From positions 119,681-183,680 of the forward strand of contig ONPU01000002.1 of NCBI GenBank assembly GCA_900319795.1: a stretch of DNA of 64,000 nt, written 5' to 3'. Position numbers and translations under genes: made by a program. The notes under the pieces were generated by a model that was not told the DNA's origin, ran no database searches, and worked only from the letters and a program-made list of their open reading frames with translations. Numbering within the stretch: position 1 is the stretch's first letter; each line of letters begins with the position of its first letter. Positions 59,813-64,000 of this stretch are shown one piece after another. This stretch comes from an uncultured Eubacteriales bacterium (GTDB lineage: Bacteria; Bacillota; Clostridia; Lachnospirales; Lachnospiraceae).

Positions 59813-61078
59813 TCATATTCTCTTTCTTTCTATTGTTATCTGTTTTCCGTCATCCGTGCCCGCTTTTAAGACGCCAAGCAAAAGAACGGCCAGAACTCTT
59901 AAAAGACCGGCGATCAGCACCGCCAGAGCGAATCCCTTCATTCCCCCGGCTGCTGTCATCGGGAACATCAGCACGATGAGAAGGATCAGATGCGCGATCT
60001 GAAGCGCCAGCTGCCATCTTACGGACGTAAACGTCAGGACAATGATAAACAGATAAGCCGAATACATCGCCAGAACCTGCGCCGCGGATGTGATCACAAC
60101 GAGGCCGTGAATCCGGTCCGCGAGCTGGGGATAGAAAAGGCGAACGAAAATCGGCGTCGCGATTGCACAGAAGGCCAGAAACAGCAATGATACTGCCGCT
60201 CCCGCTGCGGCGAAAACAAGGAAGCGTTTCCTCCCGAGCCGCTTGCCTTCCTTCGTCAGATACGAAATGATGATCGTGTTCACAGGCGCCACAAAGAGCA
60301 CCAGGGTTTTTCCGATGAGGGACACCACGTAATAGATCGACACCGCTTCCCCGCCGAGACGGGCATTGAGGAACAGGCGGTCAATATTCAGCGTCAGATT
60401 CGTCACCAGATAGGAAAGGACCAGAAGGCCTCCGCTGCGGACCACATTTCCAAAACAGAGCGACCGCCGGAGGAAATCGCGATAGATCGTTCCTTTCAGC
60501 AAAATAAAGCAGAACGCGCAGATCTCGCCCGTAAGGAAGACGACCGGCCAGTTTCCGGTAAAGCGGTACAGCAGAAATCCTGCCGCGTAACCCAGTGAAC
60601 AGATCAGATAGTAAAGAAAATAGCTTCCGTACTTGAGGCTCAGACGGTATTCGACATCGCCGTAATAGCGGAAGTCCGTCATAAAAATGAGCAGGATAAG
60701 AAGGATTGAGACAGGAATCGCTCCGCCTGCCATGGAGGTGGCCGACCCGCCGGCACCCGGAAGGAGAACCAGCCACATATAGATCAGGGAAATGACCGCG
60801 CCGACTGCCGAAAACAGAAGGATGACCGTATTGTAATCGCCGTTCGAAACGTCCATGTCACGGCGGAGTACAAGGCGGCTGTTGTTGAGCGCCTGGCCGA
60901 TCGACGGTCCCAGAATATTGACAAGCGCCATCAGGGACAGAATGGTACCGTTCGCTTCCGCGCCGACATCGTAGGCAAGACGCGGATATATGAAAAGCTG
61001 GAGCACTCCGTTCAACACCAGTGCTCCGCCGATTGTAAATGCCGTATTTTTCAGAATTGCTTTTCGCTCAGCTGCCAT
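59813..61078 (-). CDS. Wzx-type polysaccharide flippase
   Basis: MOP superfamily flippase, 421 residues with about twelve membrane segments. 'NTAFTIGGALVLNGVLQLFIYP' starts helix 1, and 'ILGPSIGQALNNSRLVL' and 'YLVTNLTLNIDRLFLNARLG' are positions typical of Wzx. It would move a lipid-linked oligosaccharide across the membrane. There is no Wzy polymerase in the window, and the main polymer seems to be exported by Wzm/Wzt. This flippase may therefore serve a separate short glycan or the decoration made by its own operon. Confidence 0.85.
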   Translation of the reverse strand: MAAERKAILKNTAFTIGGALVLNGVLQLFIYPRLAYDVGAEANGTILSLMALVNILGPSIGQALNNSRLVLRRDMDVSNGDYNTVILLFSAVGAVISLIYMWLVLLPGAGGSATSMAGGAIPVSILLILLIFMTDFRYYGDVEYRLSLKYGSYFLYYLICSLGYAAGFLLYRFTGNWPVVFLTGEICAFCFILLKGTIYRDFLRRSLCFGNVVRSGGLLVLSYLVTNLTLNIDRLFLNARLGGEAVSIYYVVSLIGKTLVLFVAPVNTIIISYLTKEGKRLGRKRFLVFAAAGAAVSLLFLAFCAIATPIFVRLFYPQLADRIHGLVVITSAAQVLAMYSAYLFIIVLTFTSVRWQLALQIAHLILLIVLMFPMTAAGGMKGFALAVLIAGLLRVLAVLLLGVLKAGTDDGKQITIERKRI

Positions 61079-61125
61079 TCGATCTTTTCATTCCAAAGCT
61101 TAAGTCCGGCCGGAACCCGGCCTTC

Positions 61126-62442
61126 TTAAGCCTTCCAGAGATTTTCGATGTATTTCCGTTTCCCGCTTGCAAGGACCGGAATCTCGTCGACATATTCCAC
61201 GGTGATTTCGGCGTCCTCGCCGAACGCGGGGCGGATCCTTGAGAGCATATTTTCCACATCCATCTTTTCACGGTCGCCGTTCAGGAGCAGCTTGTACTCC
61301 TTTTCCCCCAGCTGGAGGAACCGGTACTGGTCCACCCCTTCCACGTCCCACAGATTGTTCGTGATGACGTAGGGCGTTACCGCTCCGCCTTTGGTGTCAT
61401 ACAGAATATCGCTTCTCCGCCCGTACAGCTCCGTCAGGGTAAGCCGCACCCTGCCGTTTTTGCGTTCAAACTTCGCGCGGGCCGTGTCCCCGTTGTCATA
61501 GCGGATGACGGGAAACGCGTAATTATTGAGATCCGTAATCACGATTCTGCCGAGCTCCCCGTCTTCGCAGGGCTCGTCGGAATCCATTTTCAAAAGCTCA
61601 TAATAGTAGCTTTCCGTGTTGATATAATAGCCGGCGTCGTCTTTGTGCTGCATGCCCATGATCCCGTTTTCCTCATTGGAATAATAGGCGCACACTGGGC
61701 AGCCGAATTGTTCCTTCAGCCTCTGCCGCACAGGGGCGGGCATGGATTCGGAAATCGGCAGGATCGCGTGGACCCGGAAACCGCTCAGATCATAGCCGGT
61801 CCGGTCGATATAGCGGCTGATCTCACCAAGCGCCGAGGCATAGCCGGTCAGAACCGACACACCCTCTTTCCGGATCGTCTCCAGCATTCCTTTTACGGAT
61901 TCGTCATTTAAGGACGAGCTCTCCATCATGATGGAATTCTCCATGGTCAGCTGAAGGCGGCTCTTCTTGACGTTGTCAACCCACACGCGGATAAAGGCGA
62001 TCTTGTCCCCGATCCGGTAGCCTCCGAGTTCACTTAAGAAAATGCTGTCCGCCGTATTCTTCAGGATCTTTCCGCGATCCTGGATCATGGAAAATGGCGT
62101 ACCTGTGGAACCGGACGTCGTCATGACGCGGTTGTCCTTCGCCTCTTTAAAGGCAGAGGACTGAAACTCTTCATAGTGGTCACGCCAGATCTGCTTGTCG
62201 ACAAGCGGAAATGAGGAAAGACCTGCCGCCGCGTTACAGTTTTTGTAATAGTCCGTCGTTTTCACCGCATGGGAAAGGAGAGCGTTTATACGCTCCCGGA
62301 TCACCTTCTCATCGGAACCGAACGTCAGCGCTTCGAGATCCCGTTCATACTTTTTCCGGACCTTGCCGCCCTTCACGCGGTCCAGCGCGAAATACGCGTT
62401 CCACCTGGCCTTTTCCCCGGCCTTAATCCATAATTCCTTCAT
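61126..62442 (-). CDS. CapK/PaaK-like adenylate-forming enzyme (438 aa)
   Basis: Second member of the CapK group in this operon. 'MTTSGSTGTPFSMIQD' is the ATP loop, 'CAYYSNEENGIMGM' the acid/adenine segment, 'VIRYDNGDTARAKFE' the ribose motif and 'ITVEYVDEIPVLASGKRKY' the C-terminal domain with the catalytic Lys. The ATG at 62442 is preferred to the GTG at 62460, since GGA lies nine bases before it and it clears the rfbH stop by five bases. The two copies share motifs and length but differ widely, so they may take different acids or act as a pair. Confidence 0.85.
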   Translation of the reverse strand: MKELWIKAGEKARWNAYFALDRVKGGKVRKKYERDLEALTFGSDEKVIRERINALLSHAVKTTDYYKNCNAAAGLSSFPLVDKQIWRDHYEEFQSSAFKEAKDNRVMTTSGSTGTPFSMIQDRGKILKNTADSIFLSELGGYRIGDKIAFIRVWVDNVKKSRLQLTMENSIMMESSSLNDESVKGMLETIRKEGVSVLTGYASALGEISRYIDRTGYDLSGFRVHAILPISESMPAPVRQRLKEQFGCPVCAYYSNEENGIMGMQHKDDAGYYINTESYYYELLKMDSDEPCEDGELGRIVITDLNNYAFPVIRYDNGDTARAKFERKNGRVRLTLTELYGRRSDILYDTKGGAVTPYVITNNLWDVEGVDQYRFLQLGEKEYKLLLNGDREKMDVENMLSRIRPAFGEDAEITVEYVDEIPVLASGKRKYIENLWKA

Positions 62443-62447
62443 CGTTT

Positions 62448-63809
62448 TTATTCCAGACACTCATGCAGCATTTTGGCCATATAGGCAAGCTTCTGCTCCG
62501 TCATTCCCGGATACACTCCGATCCAGAACGAATCGCGCATGATCCGGTCCGTCGTGCTTAAGTCTTTGACAACGCGCCATTTTCCCGCAAGATAAGGATC
62601 GTCCGTCATCGCGGGATGTTTGGTCAGATTGCCCGCGAAGAGCATTCTGGTCTGAACGCCGTGGTCTTCGAGATAGCGGACGACCTTTTCCCTTTCGACG
62701 CCTTCCTTCACGGTGATGAGGAAACCGAACCAGCACGGATCGGAATTCTCAGCCGCTTCCGGAAGCATATAATACTGCTCGGTATCGGCCAGAGCTTCCT
62801 TCAGATACGTGAAATGCTCTCTCCGAAGCCGCGCGAATTCCGGGAACTTCTTCAGCTGGGCCACGCCCACCGCGGCCTGCATGTCGGTCGCCTTCAGATT
62901 GTAACCGAAATGGCTGTACACATACTTGTGGTCATATCCCTTCGGAAGTTCTCCGAACTGTCCGTCATAGCGGTGTCCGCAGAAATTGTCGCGTCCCGGA
63001 GGACAGATGCAGTCCCGTCCCCAGTCGCGTAAGGAACGCACGATTCTCGAAAGCAGCGGATTGTCCGTATAGACCGCTCCGCCCTCGCCCATTGTCATGT
63101 GGTGTGGCGGATAGAAACTCGATGTACCGAGGTCCCCGAACGTACCGGTCAGCTTCGTCTCGCCGTTCAACGTATAGGTACTTCCGAGCGAATCGCAGTT
63201 GTCTTCGACGAGCCACAGTCCGTGCTTTTCGCAAAATGCCTTCACAGCGGCGATATCAAACGGATTTCCGAGTGTATGCGCGATCATGACCGCCTTGGTT
63301 TTCCCGCTGACAGCATCCTCAAGCTGTGACACTTCGATGTCCGCGTTCGGAAGCTTTACGTCGAGGAAGACCGGGATGGCTCCGTACTGGATGACCGGGG
63401 CGACCGTCGTCGGGAAGCCCGCTGCCACCGTGATCACTTCGTCTCCCGGCAGAATTCTGCGCTCCCCAAGAAGCGGAGAAGTCAGGGCCATGAAGGCCAG
63501 GAGATTCGCCGAGGATCCGGAGTTGACGAGGGAGACGTATTTGACGCCGAGGTAAGCGGCAAAGTCCTTTTCGAACTGCTGCGTATACCTGCCGGCGGTG
63601 AGCCAGAATTCCAGCGCGGAATCCACGAGATTGCCCATTTCCTCTTCGTCGTAGACTCTGGAGGCATAGGGGATCCGGTCCCCTTCGTGATACTCTTTGT
63701 TCTGATTGTGGTATTTCCTGCAATAGGCCTTAGCCGCGCCGAGAATCTGCTCGCGCGCCTCGGCTTCGCTCATTCCTTCAAATGCATTTTCAAATAACTG
63801 ATCGTTCAT
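62448..63809 (-). CDS. rfbH: RfbH, CDP-4-keto-6-deoxy-D-glucose 3-dehydrase (E1)
   Basis: PMP- and iron-sulfur-dependent dehydrase that removes the 3-hydroxyl group of CDP-4-keto-6-deoxyglucose on the way to 3,6-dideoxy sugars. It has 453 residues. It is a DegT-fold protein in which the Schiff-base Lys is replaced by His in 'SFYPPHHMTMGEGG' (His236-237), the hallmark of this enzyme. The iron-sulfur motif C-x-C-x7-C is seen at Cys267, Cys269 and Cys277, with a further Cys205. GGAG lies six bases before the ATG. It heads the right-hand operon. CDP-glucose synthase (RfbF), 4,6-dehydratase (RfbG) and the E3 reductase are not in the window; they may lie beyond the right edge. Confidence 0.95.
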   Translation of the reverse strand: MNDQLFENAFEGMSEAEAREQILGAAKAYCRKYHNQNKEYHEGDRIPYASRVYDEEEMGNLVDSALEFWLTAGRYTQQFEKDFAAYLGVKYVSLVNSGSSANLLAFMALTSPLLGERRILPGDEVITVAAGFPTTVAPVIQYGAIPVFLDVKLPNADIEVSQLEDAVSGKTKAVMIAHTLGNPFDIAAVKAFCEKHGLWLVEDNCDSLGSTYTLNGETKLTGTFGDLGTSSFYPPHHMTMGEGGAVYTDNPLLSRIVRSLRDWGRDCICPPGRDNFCGHRYDGQFGELPKGYDHKYVYSHFGYNLKATDMQAAVGVAQLKKFPEFARLRREHFTYLKEALADTEQYYMLPEAAENSDPCWFGFLITVKEGVEREKVVRYLEDHGVQTRMLFAGNLTKHPAMTDDPYLAGKWRVVKDLSTTDRIMRDSFWIGVYPGMTEQKLAYMAKMLHECLE

Positions 63810-64000
63810 CTTAAGCTCCGTGTTTTATTTTCCGATTTGATTTTTACATTTTTATTTGGTTTTATTTGTTTTTACCAAGTGTTATTAAACACCTCAAAAA
63901 GCCTTATATTTACTGAATTTAATCAATTCAACTTTTCAAGAAATACTATTTCAGATTATATCATCTTATATCAAGTCACGAAAGTCATAAGGGAAAATAT
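63810..64000. promoter_or_regulatory. AT-rich leader and probable promoter region of the rfbH operon
   Basis: A strongly AT-rich stretch with no gene. On the minus strand a perfect TATAAT lies at 63955-63960 with a TG extension (TGATATAAT); the -35 is poor. The leader of about 140 bases before rfbH is long and U/A-rich and could hold regulation that I cannot read. Confidence 0.45.

Noticed and set aside
62448-63809. Missing PLP lysine in a DegT-family protein taken as inactivation
   Set aside because: His in place of Lys is the normal feature of RfbH/E1 dehydrases, and the iron-sulfur cysteines are present.

Overview
The window looks like the chromosome of an anaerobic Gram-positive Clostridia member, plausibly Lachnospiraceae. 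The reasons are a GC-leaning codon use, ClpX and a membrane HtrA, an LCP (LytR-CpsA-Psr) wall-polymer ligase, a penicillin-binding D,D-carboxypeptidase, a YfhO family protein, an Ala/Glu-rich lipoprotein of a peptide ABC transporter, and LarB with an ECF-type metal transporter. No rRNA, tRNA, CRISPR array, phage or complete insertion sequence was seen.

Most of the window is one large locus for a rhamnose-containing surface polysaccharide. Read from right to left on the minus strand: (a) 63.8-52.8 kb is an eight-gene operon (RfbH dehydrase, two CapK/PaaK-like adenylate-forming enzymes, a Wzx-type flippase, a thiamine-diphosphate enzyme, two polyprenyl-phosphate glycosyltransferases and a polytopic membrane protein) that seems devoted to an unusual sugar decoration. 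(b) 49.2-52.8 kb on the plus strand carries an alkyltransferase-like protein, a split small flippase, WecE and a CysK-like enzyme, and meets operon (a) at a shared bidirectional terminator. (c) 48.3-49.2 kb is a gene-free island of three kinds of repeats. (d) 39.4-48.3 kb holds a DMT exporter, NagA, YfhO, RfbB, a D,D-carboxypeptidase and a membrane protein. (e) 39.3-35.0 kb is a GT2, a DegT-like enzyme, an ATP-grasp enzyme and an NlpC/P60 protein. (f) 34.9-31.3 kb is rfbA, rfbC, wzm and wzt. (g) 31.3-27.6 kb is a nickel/cobalt ECF transporter and larB. (h) 27.5-7.2 kb is an oligopeptide ABC transporter running directly into methyltransferase, kinase-glycosyltransferase, four further glycosyltransferases, RfbD and a GT-C-like protein. 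(i) 7.1-0 kb is a polyprenyl-phosphate sugar transferase, an LCP protein, a GT2, HtrA and the start of clpX.

Inferred working of the system: RfbA, B, C and D make dTDP-L-rhamnose. The WbaP-like transferase may prime the lipid carrier, and the tandem-domain GT2 proteins build the chain. A methyltransferase and a kinase-like domain may cap the chain, Wzm/Wzt (Wzt with its C-terminal glycan-binding domain) exports it, GtrB-like and YfhO proteins may add side groups outside the membrane, and LCP attaches the product to peptidoglycan.

The most notable observations are a possible Gram-positive counterpart of the WbdD/Wzt chain-termination system; a family of three 156-204 bp palindromic elements whose arms differ in sequence but still pair; an 0.8 kb repeat island bounded by inverted 34-bp-type arrays; paired glycosyltransferase domains in which one or the other has lost its catalytic motifs; and an LCP domain interrupted by a long Gly-Ser/acidic insertion. 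All family assignments are by reading; no database search was run.
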